A stretch of DNA of 64,000 nt from Defluviimonas sp. SAOS-178_SWC (GTDB taxonomy: Bacteria > Pseudomonadota > Alphaproteobacteria > Rhodobacterales > Rhodobacteraceae), in contig NZ_CP156081.1 of the NCBI RefSeq assembly GCF_039830135.1, forward strand, positions 2,714,001 to 2,778,000. The letters are read 5' to 3'. How positions within the stretch are numbered: the first letter of the stretch is position 1; every line of letters begins with the position of its first letter. The translations under genes and the position numbers were made by a program. The notes below the pieces were generated by a model. It was not told where the DNA came from and made no database searches. It saw only the letters and a list, made by a program, of their open reading frames with translations. Shown piece by piece: positions 45,108-54,396 of this stretch.

Positions 45108-45863
45108 ATGCTGTCCAAACGCCATTCCGATATCCTCAAGATCCTCGAGACCGAGGGCACCGTGACGATCTCGGACCTCGCCCGACAACTCGGGGTCTCG
45201 CTCGAAACCGTACGGCGCGACGTGAAACCGCTCAGCGAGACCGGCGCGGTGATGCGCGTCCACGGCGCCGTCGGGCTTGCCGGACAGATCGGCGAGGCGC
45301 CGTTCCAGAAGCGGATGCGCGAGAACGCGGCGGCGAAGCAGGCGATCGCCCGGGCCCTCGCGGCGTCGATCCATGACGGCGAATCCGTGATGTTCGACAC
45401 GGGCACGACGACGAGCTATGTCGCCCGCGAACTGATGGGGCACCGGCGGTTGACGGTCGTCACCAACTCCTCCGACATCGCCCGCACGCTCGCCACCGTC
45501 AACGGCAACCGGGTCTACATGGCCGGCGGCGAGTTGCGCAGCGATTCCGGCGCGGCCTTCGGCAAGTCCGCCCTCGACTTCATCGCCCGGTTCACGGTCC
45601 ACCATGCGGTGATCTCCGCCGGTGCCGTCGATCCGTGCGGGGTGATGGACTACGCGCTGGAAGAGGCCGAATTCGCCCGCCTCGTCCTGTCGCGCGGGGA
45701 ACGCCGGGTCGTCGTCACCGATCACACGAAATTCGGCCGGCGCGGCCTCATCAGCGTCGCCGGGTTCGACGGTATCGGCGAGGTGATCACCGACCAGCCG
45801 CCCGCGCCCGAGATCACGGCGGCCCTCGACGCCGCCGGCACCACCCTGACGCTGGCGGGCTAG
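45108..45863 (+). CDS. DeoR-family transcriptional regulator
   Basis: 251 residues from the ATG at 45108 (GGAG upstream). The N-terminal HTH is LKILETEGTVTISDLARQLG followed by VSLETVRRDVKPLSETG, the standard DeoR motif. The C-terminal sugar-phosphate-isomerase-like domain contains VMFDTGTTTSYVARELMG, TVVTNSSDIARTL and VVVTDHTKFGRRGLI. DeoR proteins sense phosphorylated metabolites. A phosphorylated product of the choline-kinase-like enzyme would be a sensible effector. The 3' end overlaps that of the convergent PbfA-type gene by four bases. Confidence 0.88.
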   Translation: MLSKRHSDILKILETEGTVTISDLARQLGVSLETVRRDVKPLSETGAVMRVHGAVGLAGQIGEAPFQKRMRENAAAKQAIARALAASIHDGESVMFDTGTTTSYVARELMGHRRLTVVTNSSDIARTLATVNGNRVYMAGGELRSDSGAAFGKSALDFIARFTVHHAVISAGAVDPCGVMDYALEEAEFARLVLSRGERRVVVTDHTKFGRRGLISVAGFDGIGEVITDQPPAPEITAALDAAGTTLTLAG

Positions 45864-47224
45864 ACCGCCTCGGCCCGGACCGCCTCCACGACGATGCCAA
45901 GCGCCCGGTCCAGATCCGCGCGCCCGATCACCATGGGTGGCGACAGGGTGAGCACGCATCCCGCGCTGATCTTGAAGCTGAGCCCCGCCTCGAGGCAGCG
46001 GTAATAGATCCGTTCGGCCCGCTCCTTCGCCGGCACCCTGGTATCGCGGTCCTCGACGATCTCGACGCCGAACATCAGGCCCCGTCCGCGAATGTCGCCG
46101 ACCAGCGGGTGATCGCCGAGCGCCTCACGCAGCCGCGTCTGCGCATGCGCCCCAAGCTCCGCCGCCCGCGCGACCAGCCCCTCGTCGCGGATCACCGCAA
46201 GCGTTTCCAGCGCCGCCCGCGCCGTGACCGGGTTCTTCTCATGCGTATAGTGACCGATGGCGAAGTCGCCGCAGACATCGAGGTCGCGCCGCGCCACGAC
46301 TGCGGCGATCGGCAGGATTCCCCCGCCGAGCGCCTTGCCGAGTGTCACGATATCGGGAATCACCCCGTCATGTTCGAAGGCGAACATCGCGCCGGTCTTG
46401 CCGAGGCCGGTCGGGATCTCGTCTATGATCAGGAGCGCGCCATGCCGATCGCAGGCGGCCCGCACCGCCTTCCAGAACCCGGGCGGCGGCACAACCGGCA
46501 CCGCCCGCATCGGCTCGGCGATGACGGCGGCGACATCGCCTTCCCGCTCGAGGACGTAATCCACCATCTTCGCACAGGCCAACCCGCAGCGTTCCGGCCC
46601 CGCATGCCCATAGGCGCAGCGATAGCAGTTGAAGGGCGCGACATGCTCGGCCCCCGGCAGGAGCGGCCCCGCGATACCACTCCGGAACGTCGCTTCGCCG
46701 CCGACCGACGACGCGCCGAACCCGGCACCGTGGAACGCGTCCCAGAAGCTCAGTGTCTTGAACCGCCCCGTCGCTGCCCGCGCGATCCTCAGCGCGACCT
46801 CGTTCGCATCCGACCCGCCGGTGGTGAAGAGCACCTTGCCCAGATCGCCTGGCACGATCTTGCCCAAGGTTTCCGCCAGTTCCACCGAAACATCGTTGGT
46901 GAATCGGCGCGGGGAAAAGCTCAGATCGTCGAGCTGCGCCTTGATCGCAGCCACAACACGCGGATGGGAGTAACCGATATGGTGCACGGAATTACCATGA
47001 AAATCCATGAACCGCCGTCCAGCCGTGTCCTCGATCCAGATCCCTTCGGCCTTCGCGATTGTCGAAAGACAGGGCGAGGACAGCGACTGGTGGAGGAAGG
47101 CCTCGGCATCCCGCGCCAGGAGATCCCGCGTCGCGGCATCGGGATGGCACGCCGCCCATTTCCGGCGGGCTTCGGAGGTGTTCGACTCGCCCTCGGTATG
47201 GGTGATCCGGCTCTCAGCTTTCAT
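45860..47224 (-). CDS. pbfA: Class III PLP enzyme, PbfA-type (R)-1-hydroxy-2-aminoethylphosphonate ammonia-lyase
   Basis: 454 residues from the ATG at 47224; the frame is open through repeat copy D further up. PLP lysine is K297 in DIVTLGKALGGGILPI, with AEPMRAVPVVPPPG and IIDEIPTGLGKTG upstream, all of class III aminotransferase type. In 2-aminoethylphosphonate operons this relative converts (R)-1-hydroxy-2-aminoethylphosphonate to phosphonoacetaldehyde and ammonia, feeding PhnY. The adjacency to phnW, phnA and phnY makes this the best call; a plain aminotransferase remains possible. It is the last gene of the operon. Confidence 0.82.
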   Translation of the reverse strand: MKAESRITHTEGESNTSEARRKWAACHPDAATRDLLARDAEAFLHQSLSSPCLSTIAKAEGIWIEDTAGRRFMDFHGNSVHHIGYSHPRVVAAIKAQLDDLSFSPRRFTNDVSVELAETLGKIVPGDLGKVLFTTGGSDANEVALRIARAATGRFKTLSFWDAFHGAGFGASSVGGEATFRSGIAGPLLPGAEHVAPFNCYRCAYGHAGPERCGLACAKMVDYVLEREGDVAAVIAEPMRAVPVVPPPGFWKAVRAACDRHGALLIIDEIPTGLGKTGAMFAFEHDGVIPDIVTLGKALGGGILPIAAVVARRDLDVCGDFAIGHYTHEKNPVTARAALETLAVIRDEGLVARAAELGAHAQTRLREALGDHPLVGDIRGRGLMFGVEIVEDRDTRVPAKERAERIYYRCLEAGLSFKISAGCVLTLSPPMVIGRADLDRALGIVVEAVRAEAV

Positions 47225-47252
47225 CTTGCCCAAAATACCTCCGCCGGAGGCT
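47220..47252 (-). repeat. Dispersed repeat, copy D
   Basis: Minus strand GCCTCCGGCGGAGGTATTTT followed by GGGCAAGATGAAA. The CCTCCG/CGGAGG palindrome precedes TATTTT, then AAGATGAA, which provides the likely ATG of the PbfA-type gene. Here the repeat also supplies the 5' untranslated region of that gene. Confidence 0.62.
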
Positions 47253-47271
47253 CCCGCACCCTCCACGGGGC

Positions 47272-48717
47272 CTAACGTGGCCATGGGAGCGAATAGGTCT
47301 TGACGTTTGTGAAGAACTTCATGGCTTCGGTGACGCCTTCCTTGACGCCGTTGCCGCTGTCCTTGATGCCGCCGAAGGGCGAGGTCTCGATGCGGTAGCC
47401 GGGCTGTTCCCAGATGTTCACGGTGCCGACGTTCAGCCCCTCGATATAGGCCTGCATGCGGCGGAAGTCGTTGGTGCAGACGCCGGAGGAGAGGCCGAAC
47501 TCCGTGCCGTTCGAGATCCGCATGACCTCCGCGTCATTGTCGGGCACGCGGACGATGGGGATCACCGGACCGAAGGTCTCCTCCATCACCAGTTCGGAAT
47601 CGTGTGGCACGCGGTCCACGACGATCGGCGGCAGGAGCGCGCCCTTGCGGCCGGGATCGTAGAGGACCTTCGCGCCCTGCTCCGCCGCCCTGTAGACACG
47701 GCTTTCGAAGAGCGCCGCCGCCTTCGCGCTGATGACGCAGCCAAGCTCGGTCGCGGGGTCCATCGGGTCGCCGAAGCGGATCTTCTTCGCCTTCTCCAGC
47801 ACCAGCGGCACGAAGCGGTCGGCGACGCTTTCCTGCACGAGGATGCGCTTGATCGCCGTGCAGCGCTGGCCGGAATTGCCCGTGGCGCCCGCGACGGCAA
47901 TGGTCGCCGCCTTTTCCAGATCGGCATCGTCGAGGTCGTTGAGCACGATCAGCGGGTCGTTACCGCCCAGTTCCAGCGCCTGACGCTTGTAGACGGCTTT
48001 CGCCGCGATCATCTTGCCCACCGGCACGCCGCCGGTGAAGGTGATGATGTCGATGTTCTCGTTGGTGATCATCTCGTCGCCGATATCGGCCGGCAGGCCG
48101 GTCACCACCTGGAACATCTCGGGCGGCAGCCCGGCCTCGTAGAGGATATCGGCGAGGGTCAGTGCGGTGAGCGGCGTCAGTTCGGTCGGCTTGCAGACCA
48201 TGCAATTGTTGGTCGCGATCGACGGCGCGATCTTGTGGCTGACCATGTTCAGGGGGTGGTTGAAGGGCGTGATCGCGCTGATCGCCCGCACCGGCTCGCG
48301 CTTGGTGTAGATCTTGCGGTCCTTGCCGTTATGGGTGAGGTCGCAGGAAAAGATCTGCCCGTCGTCCTGCAGCGCCTGCGCGGCGGCGAAGGTATAGACA
48401 TCCTGCGCGCGTTTCGTCTCATAGACCGCGTGCTGCCAGCAGATGCCAAGCTCCAGCACAAGCCATTTGGCCAGATAATCCCGCCGCTCGCCGATCAGCT
48501 CGCCCGCCCGCTTCAGGATCTGGCTGCGCTCGTAGCGCGTCAGCTTCGAGCGGTAATTGGCGGCAATCTCGAAGGCGCGGCGGGCATGTTCGGCGGTTCC
48601 GGCCGGGACCGTCCCCACCACTTCGTCGGTATAGGGATAGCGGACCTCGATCACCTTGTCGGTGAAGACCGTCTCGCCGCCGATCCGCATGCCTTCGTGC
48701 CGGACCTCGATCTTCAT
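47272..48717 (-). CDS. phnY: Phosphonoacetaldehyde dehydrogenase
   Basis: 481 residues from the ATG at 48717, preceded by AAGGATCAGGAC; a start five codons earlier has no ribosome site. [15 protein letters not shown] matches the family N-terminus. [21 protein letters not shown]249 in [14 protein letters not shown] and C286 in [16 protein letters not shown] are the dehydrogenase active-site elements. It oxidises phosphonoacetaldehyde to phosphonoacetate with NAD+. Directly downstream of phnA (17-base gap), third of the operon phnW-phnA-phnY-pbfA. Confidence 0.93.
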   Translation of the reverse strand: MKIEVRHEGMRIGGETVFTDKVIEVRYPYTDEVVGTVPAGTAEHARRAFEIAANYRSKLTRYERSQILKRAGELIGERRDYLAKWLVLELGICWQHAVYETKRAQDVYTFAAAQALQDDGQIFSCDLTHNGKDRKIYTKREPVRAISAITPFNHPLNMVSHKIAPSIATNNCMVCKPTELTPLTALTLADILYEAGLPPEMFQVVTGLPADIGDEMITNENIDIITFTGGVPVGKMIAAKAVYKRQALELGGNDPLIVLNDLDDADLEKAATIAVAGATGNSGQRCTAIKRILVQESVADRFVPLVLEKAKKIRFGDPMDPATELGCVISAKAAALFESRVYRAAEQGAKVLYDPGRKGALLPPIVVDRVPHDSELVMEETFGPVIPIVRVPDNDAEVMRISNGTEFGLSSGVCTNDFRRMQAYIEGLNVGTVNIWEQPGYRIETSPFGGIKDSGNGVKEGVTEAMKFFTNVKTYSLPWPR

Positions 48718-48734
48718 GTCCTGATCCTTCATGG

Positions 48735-49985
48735 TCAGAGCGCCGCCGCAGTGGTGGCGTAGAAGAAGGCGTCGAAGTTCCTCAGAACCGGCGCGTTCGG
48801 CAGGTCGACGACACGGTTGACGATGAAGGGCACCTCCTGCTCGGTCAAGCCGCCGTGGCTCCGCAAGGGCTCCTTCAGCGCGGCGAGGTTGTGGCGATGT
48901 TCCGAGGTGCCGATGGTCATGGTCTCGCCCGAGATCATCACGATATCGCCGATCCGGTCGGCGGGCAGCTCGAACCGCTTCACCGCCTCCGCGCGGTCCA
49001 CGACCAGGATCAGCTCCGGCAATGCCGCGAGGCGGGCCATGATGCCGGCCTTGTCCGCACCTTCGGGCAGATAGGCCGTGGCGAACGAGCCGAGCGCGCC
49101 GTGGTGGACGACGTAAGGATCGGTGATCGGCAGGATCACCCGCGCCGCGTCCTTGCCGAGCCAGTCGTCCATCAGGTCCTGCACGTAGATCACCGCCGGC
49201 GTCCCGTCGGCATTGTGCTTGGGCTTCATGCCGTGGTCCGCCGTCACGACGATGGCGGCGCCGAGCGCGTCGAGCGCACCGAGGTAGCGGTCGAACATCT
49301 CGTAGAAGTCCTTCGCCCCCTGCTGGTCGGGGGCGTATTTGTGCTGCACGTAATCGGTCGTCGAGAGATACATCACGTCGGGCGCCCACTCCTTCAGAAG
49401 CTTTACGCCCGCGGCGAAGACGAACTCCGACAGCTCCGCCGAATAGACCTCCGGCACCGGCATGCCGAGCCAGGCGCTCGCATTGTCGATCCCGTGGTCC
49501 GCCTTGGTCGTCGTGTCGGATTTTTCCGAGGAGAACGCGATGGCGCGATCCTCGTCGAACCTCAGCCCCGCGCCCAGGAGCGCGCGCAGCTTGTCCTTCG
49601 CCGTCACCACCGCGACCCGCGCGCCCGCCTCGTAGAAGCGCGAAAACACCGTCGGCGCGCGCAGGAACCGCACGTCGTTCATCATCACCTCTTCGCCCGT
49701 CTCCGGGTCGTAGAGGTAGTTGCCGCAGATCCCGTGCACACTCGGCGGCCGGCCGGTGGCAATGGACAGGTTGTTCGGGTTGGTGAAGGACGGAATGACC
49801 GAATGCGCCAGACGGTCGGTGCCAGTCGCGCGCATCCGCTTGAGGTTCGGCATCAGACCTTCCGCGATCGCCACCTCCAGATACGCCGGCTCGCACCCGT
49901 CAAGGCAGATCGCGATGGCGGGCACCTTCGGCCACGGATAGGCACGACCGTTCGCAATCACGGGGGCGCGGTTTTGAATGTTCAT
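48735..49985 (-). CDS. phnA: Phosphonoacetate hydrolase
   Basis: 416 residues; GGAAGGAC upstream of the ATG. Alkaline-phosphatase-superfamily zinc sites are visible: D29 in [13 protein letters not shown] and T68 in [18 protein letters not shown], the positions known for the S. meliloti enzyme, plus [16 protein letters not shown]. It cleaves phosphonoacetate to acetate and phosphate in the cytosol. Together with PhnW and PhnY it completes the conversion of 2-aminoethylphosphonate to usable carbon, nitrogen and phosphorus. Confidence 0.94.
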   Translation of the reverse strand: MNIQNRAPVIANGRAYPWPKVPAIAICLDGCEPAYLEVAIAEGLMPNLKRMRATGTDRLAHSVIPSFTNPNNLSIATGRPPSVHGICGNYLYDPETGEEVMMNDVRFLRAPTVFSRFYEAGARVAVVTAKDKLRALLGAGLRFDEDRAIAFSSEKSDTTTKADHGIDNASAWLGMPVPEVYSAELSEFVFAAGVKLLKEWAPDVMYLSTTDYVQHKYAPDQQGAKDFYEMFDRYLGALDALGAAIVVTADHGMKPKHNADGTPAVIYVQDLMDDWLGKDAARVILPITDPYVVHHGALGSFATAYLPEGADKAGIMARLAALPELILVVDRAEAVKRFELPADRIGDIVMISGETMTIGTSEHRHNLAALKEPLRSHGGLTEQEVPFIVNRVVDLPNAPVLRNFDAFFYATTAAAL

Positions 49986-50018
49986 CGTCAGTCCTTCCGT
50001 CAGAATTCCGTTTGCGCC

Positions 50019-51206
50019 TCAGGCGGCGAGTTTGGCGCGTTCAGCGATGGCCGCTTCGGGCGGCGCGGCCGAGGCCACGCCCATCCCAGCCAGCGATTCC
50101 TTCGCAGCCCGCACCACCTTCAGCATCACATGCTCGTCCATCCGCCCGATGCAACCGATGCGGAACGAATCCACGACCGTCAGCTTGCCCGGATAGATGA
50201 TGAAGCCCTTGGCCTTCATGCGGTCGTAGAAGTCGGCGAAGACGAACCTGGGATCGGCCGGGCAAAAGAAGGTGACGATGATCGGGCTGAGCCAGCGGTC
50301 CTTCAAAAGCGTCTCGAAGCCGAGATCCCGCATCCCTTCCACCATCACGTCGCGGTTGCGGGTGTAGCGCGCGCCGCGCGCGGCGACGCCGCCTTCCGCC
50401 GCGTGCAGGCGCAGCGCCTCGAGAAAGGCCGCGACGACATGGGTCGGCGGCGTGTAGCGCCACTGACCGGTCTTTTCCATGTAGGCCCACTGGGCATGAA
50501 GATCGAGCGCCAGCGAATGGCTGTTGCCCTTCGCGGCCTCGATCTCGGTCCGCCGTGCGACGACGAAGCCGAAGCCCGGCACGCCCTCGATACACTTGTT
50601 GGCCGAGGAGACCATCGCCTCGTACCGGATCTCGGTCACGTTCAGCGGCAACGCGCCGAACGCCGACATCGAGTCGATCAGGAGCTTCCTGCCGCGCGCA
50701 TAAACGGCCTCGGAAATCTCGGCGACCGGATTCAGGATACCGCTCGACGTCTCGCAGTGGATCGCGATCACGTGCGTGATCGCCGGATCGGCGTCAAGCG
50801 CGGCACCGACCTCGTCTCCGCGCGGCGGCATGTAGTCGCCCTTGTCGATGAGGGTGTAGGCCCGGCCGAGATAGCGCATCGTCTCGGCCGCGCGAAGCCC
50901 GTAGGCGCCGTTGGCCAGCACCAGCACCTTGCCGTCGCGGGGCACGAAGGTGCCCAGCATCGCCTCGACCGCGAAGGAGCCGGAGCCCTGAACCGGAACG
51001 CAGGTGAACTCCCCCGTCGTGTCGCCTGCCAGCGCCACGATCTGGTCACGCAGCGATTTCGTCATCGCCCGGAAATCGGCATCCCACGACCCCCAGTCGC
51101 GCAGCATCGCCTCCTTGACCTCGTAAGCCGTGGTGAGCGGCCCCGGCGTCAGGAGGTAGGGCTCGCCCAGCTTCGGCGCGGGCAGTGGTTCGGAACGGGA
51201 CGGCAT
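50019..51206 (-). CDS. phnW: 2-aminoethylphosphonate-pyruvate transaminase
   Basis: 395 residues from the ATG at 51206, with AAGGAGGT before it. [39 protein letters not shown] and the PLP lysine K204 in [19 protein letters not shown] are typical of PhnW. It moves the amino group of 2-aminoethylphosphonate to pyruvate, giving phosphonoacetaldehyde and alanine. First gene of the phosphonate operon; divergent from a LysR gene with an AT-rich promoter region between. No Pho box was found there, consistent with a substrate-driven system. Confidence 0.94.
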   Translation of the reverse strand: MPSRSEPLPAPKLGEPYLLTPGPLTTAYEVKEAMLRDWGSWDADFRAMTKSLRDQIVALAGDTTGEFTCVPVQGSGSFAVEAMLGTFVPRDGKVLVLANGAYGLRAAETMRYLGRAYTLIDKGDYMPPRGDEVGAALDADPAITHVIAIHCETSSGILNPVAEISEAVYARGRKLLIDSMSAFGALPLNVTEIRYEAMVSSANKCIEGVPGFGFVVARRTEIEAAKGNSHSLALDLHAQWAYMEKTGQWRYTPPTHVVAAFLEALRLHAAEGGVAARGARYTRNRDVMVEGMRDLGFETLLKDRWLSPIIVTFFCPADPRFVFADFYDRMKAKGFIIYPGKLTVVDSFRIGCIGRMDEHVMLKVVRAAKESLAGMGVASAAPPEAAIAERAKLAA

Positions 51207-51268
51207 CGGCGGACCTCCTTGACGGGCAGCACGGGATGCCTCGCATGTCCCACGCGCCAACCCATATG

Positions 51269-51284
51269 TAAAATCGTTATTTTA
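51269..51284. promoter_or_regulatory. TAAAAT-N4-ATTTTA palindrome between phnW and LysR
   Basis: A perfect 6-bp inverted repeat with a 4-base centre (CGTT) in the 135-base divergent region, about 60 bases from each start codon. AT-rich dyads of this kind are typical LysR sites. It probably serves both autoregulation and activation of the phosphonate operon. Confidence 0.5.
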
Positions 51285-51341
51285 GATTGATCCATAAGTT
51301 TTACTTTTATACCGTCAGGTAGCCACCCGAGAGCCTTGCCC

Positions 51342-52214
51342 ATGCGTTACGTCCAGCTTCGCGCCTTCCACTACGTCGCCATCTCCGGCGGCTTTTCCCG
51401 CGCGGCAGAAGAGCTTCACCTCACCCAACCGGCGATCTCCGATCAGGTCCGCAAGCTCGAGGAGGAATACGACCTCCTCCTCTTCAATCGCCACAAGAAG
51501 CAGGTGAGCCTGACCCCGCAGGGCGAGAAGCTTCTGGAGATCACGCGAAGACTGTTCGACAGCGAACAGCAGGCACTGGAACTCCTTTCGGAATCGCGCG
51601 CGCTGCGCGCCGGGACGCTGCGCATCGTTGCCGACAGCGCCCACCACCTCCTCCATATCCTCGCGCGGTTCCGCGAGCGGCATCCCGGCGTGAAGATCAC
51701 CGTTCGCGCGGGCAATACCGAAAGCGTTCTGGCCGCGCTCCACGGCTACGAGGCCGATATCGGGGTTCTGGGCGACCTGCCCGAAAGCCGCGATATCGAG
51801 GCGTTGCAGCTGAACTCCACCCCGATCACCGCTTTCGTCGCACGAACCCACCCGCTGGCCCGGCGCGCGTCGCTGAGCTTCGCCGAATTGAAGAACCTGC
51901 CGCTGGTGCTGCGCGAAGAAGGATCGAAGACACGCCGCAAGCTGGAAGACGCGGCTCGCGCTGCCGGCGTCGCCCTGATCCCGGCGATCGAGGCCGAAGG
52001 GCGCGAGGCGGTGCGCGAGATCGTGGCATCCGGCGCCGGGATCGGCTTTGTCTCGGCGGCGGAATTCGGCGCCGACGCGCGGCTTGTCGCGATCCCGGTC
52101 GAGGGGGCCGGAGCGATGGTGATGGACGAGGCGCTGGTCTGCCTGCGCGAGCGGAAGGGCGGCAAGCTCGTCCAGACCTTCTTCGACATCGCGCGCGAGA
52201 TGGCGGGCCGCTAG
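51342..52214 (+). CDS. LysR-family regulator of the aminophosphonate operon
   Basis: 290 residues from the ATG at 51342. The HTH is LRAFHYVAISGGFSRAAEEL followed by HLTQPAISDQVRKLEEEYD; the rest is a LysR effector-binding domain. Divergent LysR genes next to phnWAY control phosphate-insensitive 2-aminoethylphosphonate use in other alphaproteobacteria; the same role is inferred here. The TRAP large-subunit gene is convergent 31 bases downstream. Confidence 0.88.
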   Translation: MRYVQLRAFHYVAISGGFSRAAEELHLTQPAISDQVRKLEEEYDLLLFNRHKKQVSLTPQGEKLLEITRRLFDSEQQALELLSESRALRAGTLRIVADSAHHLLHILARFRERHPGVKITVRAGNTESVLAALHGYEADIGVLGDLPESRDIEALQLNSTPITAFVARTHPLARRASLSFAELKNLPLVLREEGSKTRRKLEDAARAAGVALIPAIEAEGREAVREIVASGAGIGFVSAAEFGADARLVAIPVEGAGAMVMDEALVCLRERKGGKLVQTFFDIAREMAGR

Positions 52215-52245
52215 CCGGCGGCAGAACGCGCCTTTGTCCGGCGCC

Positions 52246-53634
52246 TCACTTCACGATGGTCTCCGGCCCCATCACCTGCGTCGGCAGCCAGGTCGAGAGG
52301 ATCGGCACGTAGGTGACGATGATCAGGAAGACGAACAGCACGGCGAGGAACGGCAGCGCCGCCTTCACCACACGCATCATCGACATGCCAGCAACGCCCG
52401 AGGTCACGAAGAGGTTGAGGCCGACCGGCGGGGTGATCATCCCGATCTCCATGTTCACCACCATGATGATGCCGAGATGGATCGGATCGACCCCGAGCGA
52501 GATGGCGATGGGGAAGACCAGCGGCGCCACGATCAGGATGAGGCCCGAGGGTTCCATGAACTGGCCGCCGATCAGAAGGATCACGTTGACGATGATGAGG
52601 AACACGATCTTCCCAAAGCCCGCGTCGAGCATCGCGGCGGCGATCTGCTGCGGGATCTGCTCGTCGGTCAGCACATGCTTCAGGATCAGCGCATTGGCGA
52701 TGATGAACATCAGGGTGACGGTCAGCTTGCCGGCCTCGAACAGCGTCGCCTTCGTATCTCGGTGAACAAGACAGGTCAGAAGTGCCATCGGCTTCTGGAT
52801 AAGCGACAGATTCTTTCCTTCCCGCGCCAGGGGCCCCATGTCGCGGTAGATGAACGTCGCCACGATGAAGGCCCAGACGGAGGCGACGGCGGCGGCTTCG
52901 GTCGGTGTGAAGATCGCCTTGGTGATGCCGGGAATGCCGTAGAGGCCGACCATGATGATGACGATCAACATCAGGCCCCAGAACGCCTCGCCGAAGCTTT
53001 CGGCGATCTCGCCCCAGCCGAGCCATTCGCCCTTGGGCAGGTTCTTCCAGATCGCCCAGATCAGGATCGTGGCCATCAGCATGCCGCCCGCCAGAAGGCC
53101 GGGGAACACACCGGCGAGGAACATCCGCCCGACCGAGACGTCGGTGGCCGAGGCATAGACGACCATGACGATGGAAGGCGGAATGAGGATACCGAGCGTG
53201 CCGGCATTGCAGATCACGCCCGCCGCGAAGTCCTTGGAATAGCCCACCTGCCGCATCGCTGCGATGACGATGGAGCCGATGGCGACCACGGTCGCGGGGC
53301 TCGACCCCGAGAGGGCGGCGAAGAGCATGCAGGCGAAGACCCCGGCAATGGCGAGCCCGCCCGGCAAGTGGCCGACGCAGGCAATGGAGAAGCGGATGAT
53401 CCGCTTGGCCACGCCGCCCGTCGACATGAAGCTTGAGGCGAGGATGAAGAACGGGATCGCCAGAAGCGTCGCGTGCCCCTCCATCGCCTGATAGAGCGTC
53501 TGCGCGATCGAGGCGAGCGAGGTGTCGGAGAACCACAGGAGGAACAGCGTGGACGACAGGCCGAGCGAGATCGCGATCGGCACGCCGATCAGCATGAAGC
53601 CGACAACCATCACGAAAAGAAGAACGACTTCCAT
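52246..53634 (-). CDS. dctM: TRAP transporter large permease (DctM type)
   Basis: 462 residues, mostly hydrophobic, about 12-13 TM segments. LFAALSGSSPATVVAIGSIV, GTLGILIPPSIVMVVYASAT and FMEPSGLILIVAPLVFPIAI are typical of the DctM ion-transporter family. A hydrophilic insertion (about 260-300, GPLAREGKNLSLIQK) is longer than in minimal DctM. It forms the sodium-coupled channel with DctQ. Starts three bases after dctQ. The substrate class (C4-dicarboxylate or another organic acid) is set by DctP. Confidence 0.92.
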   Translation of the reverse strand: MEVVLLFVMVVGFMLIGVPIAISLGLSSTLFLLWFSDTSLASIAQTLYQAMEGHATLLAIPFFILASSFMSTGGVAKRIIRFSIACVGHLPGGLAIAGVFACMLFAALSGSSPATVVAIGSIVIAAMRQVGYSKDFAAGVICNAGTLGILIPPSIVMVVYASATDVSVGRMFLAGVFPGLLAGGMLMATILIWAIWKNLPKGEWLGWGEIAESFGEAFWGLMLIVIIMVGLYGIPGITKAIFTPTEAAAVASVWAFIVATFIYRDMGPLAREGKNLSLIQKPMALLTCLVHRDTKATLFEAGKLTVTLMFIIANALILKHVLTDEQIPQQIAAAMLDAGFGKIVFLIIVNVILLIGGQFMEPSGLILIVAPLVFPIAISLGVDPIHLGIIMVVNMEIGMITPPVGLNLFVTSGVAGMSMMRVVKAALPFLAVLFVFLIIVTYVPILSTWLPTQVMGPETIVK

Positions 53635-53637
53635 ATG

Positions 53638-54318
53638 TTATTCCTCGAAATTCATGTGGCGGACGTCGTCGACCGCGTCCTCGGCCTCGTGGCTGACGAT
53701 CAGGCTTTCGCGGGTGCCGGTGACGATGCCCCAGCTCGCCTGGATCAGCCGGAACAGCAGCAGCGCGCAACCAAGCGGCAGCATGACATAGGGAATGAAC
53801 CGCGGGAGCTTTTCGTAGTGCTCGCCCTGGTTGAAGATCGGCTCGATGAATCTCAGCCAGTCCGGCATCGGGATCTGCTCGGTCTCGTACCAGGCCTGGT
53901 CGCGGGTCTTGATGAACCCTTCGGGGAACCAGCGCCCGCCGGTCTGCTCGAACCCGCCGAACGGCGCCCAGTAATCCCAGGCGCCCTTCATCAACAGGAA
54001 CGCATAGACGAGGCAGCAGGCCGCCGCGACGAGCGCGAGGATGCGGCGGCCGCGATGGGGCAGGATGTTGATGACCGCATCGACCCCGAGATGGGCGGTC
54101 GTCTTGACGGCGTAGGACATGCCGAAGAGCACCAGCCACGCGAAGAGCGCCGACGTCAGTTCAAGCCCCCAGATCAGCGAGGAGTTGAAGACGTAGCGCA
54201 GGACGACGTTGACGAAGGTAATGACCGTCATCAGCCCGAGTATCACGGCGATGACGGTTTCCTCGAATTCGTGAACCACGCGGCCAAGGCCGGTGGCGGG
54301 CTCGTATTTGCCGCTCAT
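53638..54318 (-). CDS. dctQ: TRAP transporter small permease (DctQ type)
   Basis: 226 residues; GGGGAGGGG upstream. Four TM segments; VNVVLRYVFNSSLIWGLELT and AWLVLFGMSYAVKTTAHLGV carry the usual DctQ signature. A hydrophilic stretch between TM3 and TM4 (about 125-175) is longer than average. Accessory membrane subunit of the TRAP system between dctP and dctM. Confidence 0.9.
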   Translation of the reverse strand: MSGKYEPATGLGRVVHEFEETVIAVILGLMTVITFVNVVLRYVFNSSLIWGLELTSALFAWLVLFGMSYAVKTTAHLGVDAVINILPHRGRRILALVAAACCLVYAFLLMKGAWDYWAPFGGFEQTGGRWFPEGFIKTRDQAWYETEQIPMPDWLRFIEPIFNQGEHYEKLPRFIPYVMLPLGCALLLFRLIQASWGIVTGTRESLIVSHEAEDAVDDVRHMNFEE

Positions 54319-54342
54319 TGTCCCCTCCCCCTGTCCGGCAGT

Positions 54343-54372
54343 CCGGACCCGGCCATCCCCAGCCGGGTCCGG
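54343..54372 (-). terminator. Stem-loop between dctP and dctQ
   Basis: Perfect 11-bp stem CCGGACCCGGC / GCCGGGTCCGG with an 8-base loop in the 78-base gap after the binding-protein gene. Likely an mRNA-stability or partial-termination element setting a high ratio of binding protein to membrane subunits. Confidence 0.6.
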
Positions 54373-54396
54373 TCAACCCCGTTCGTGCGTGGCGCC

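Noticed and set aside
47225..47284. Longer N-terminus for the PbfA-type protein (start at 47284)
   Set aside because: The extra residues are Gly-rich translation of repeat copy D, and the ATG at 47224 gives the usual family N-terminus.
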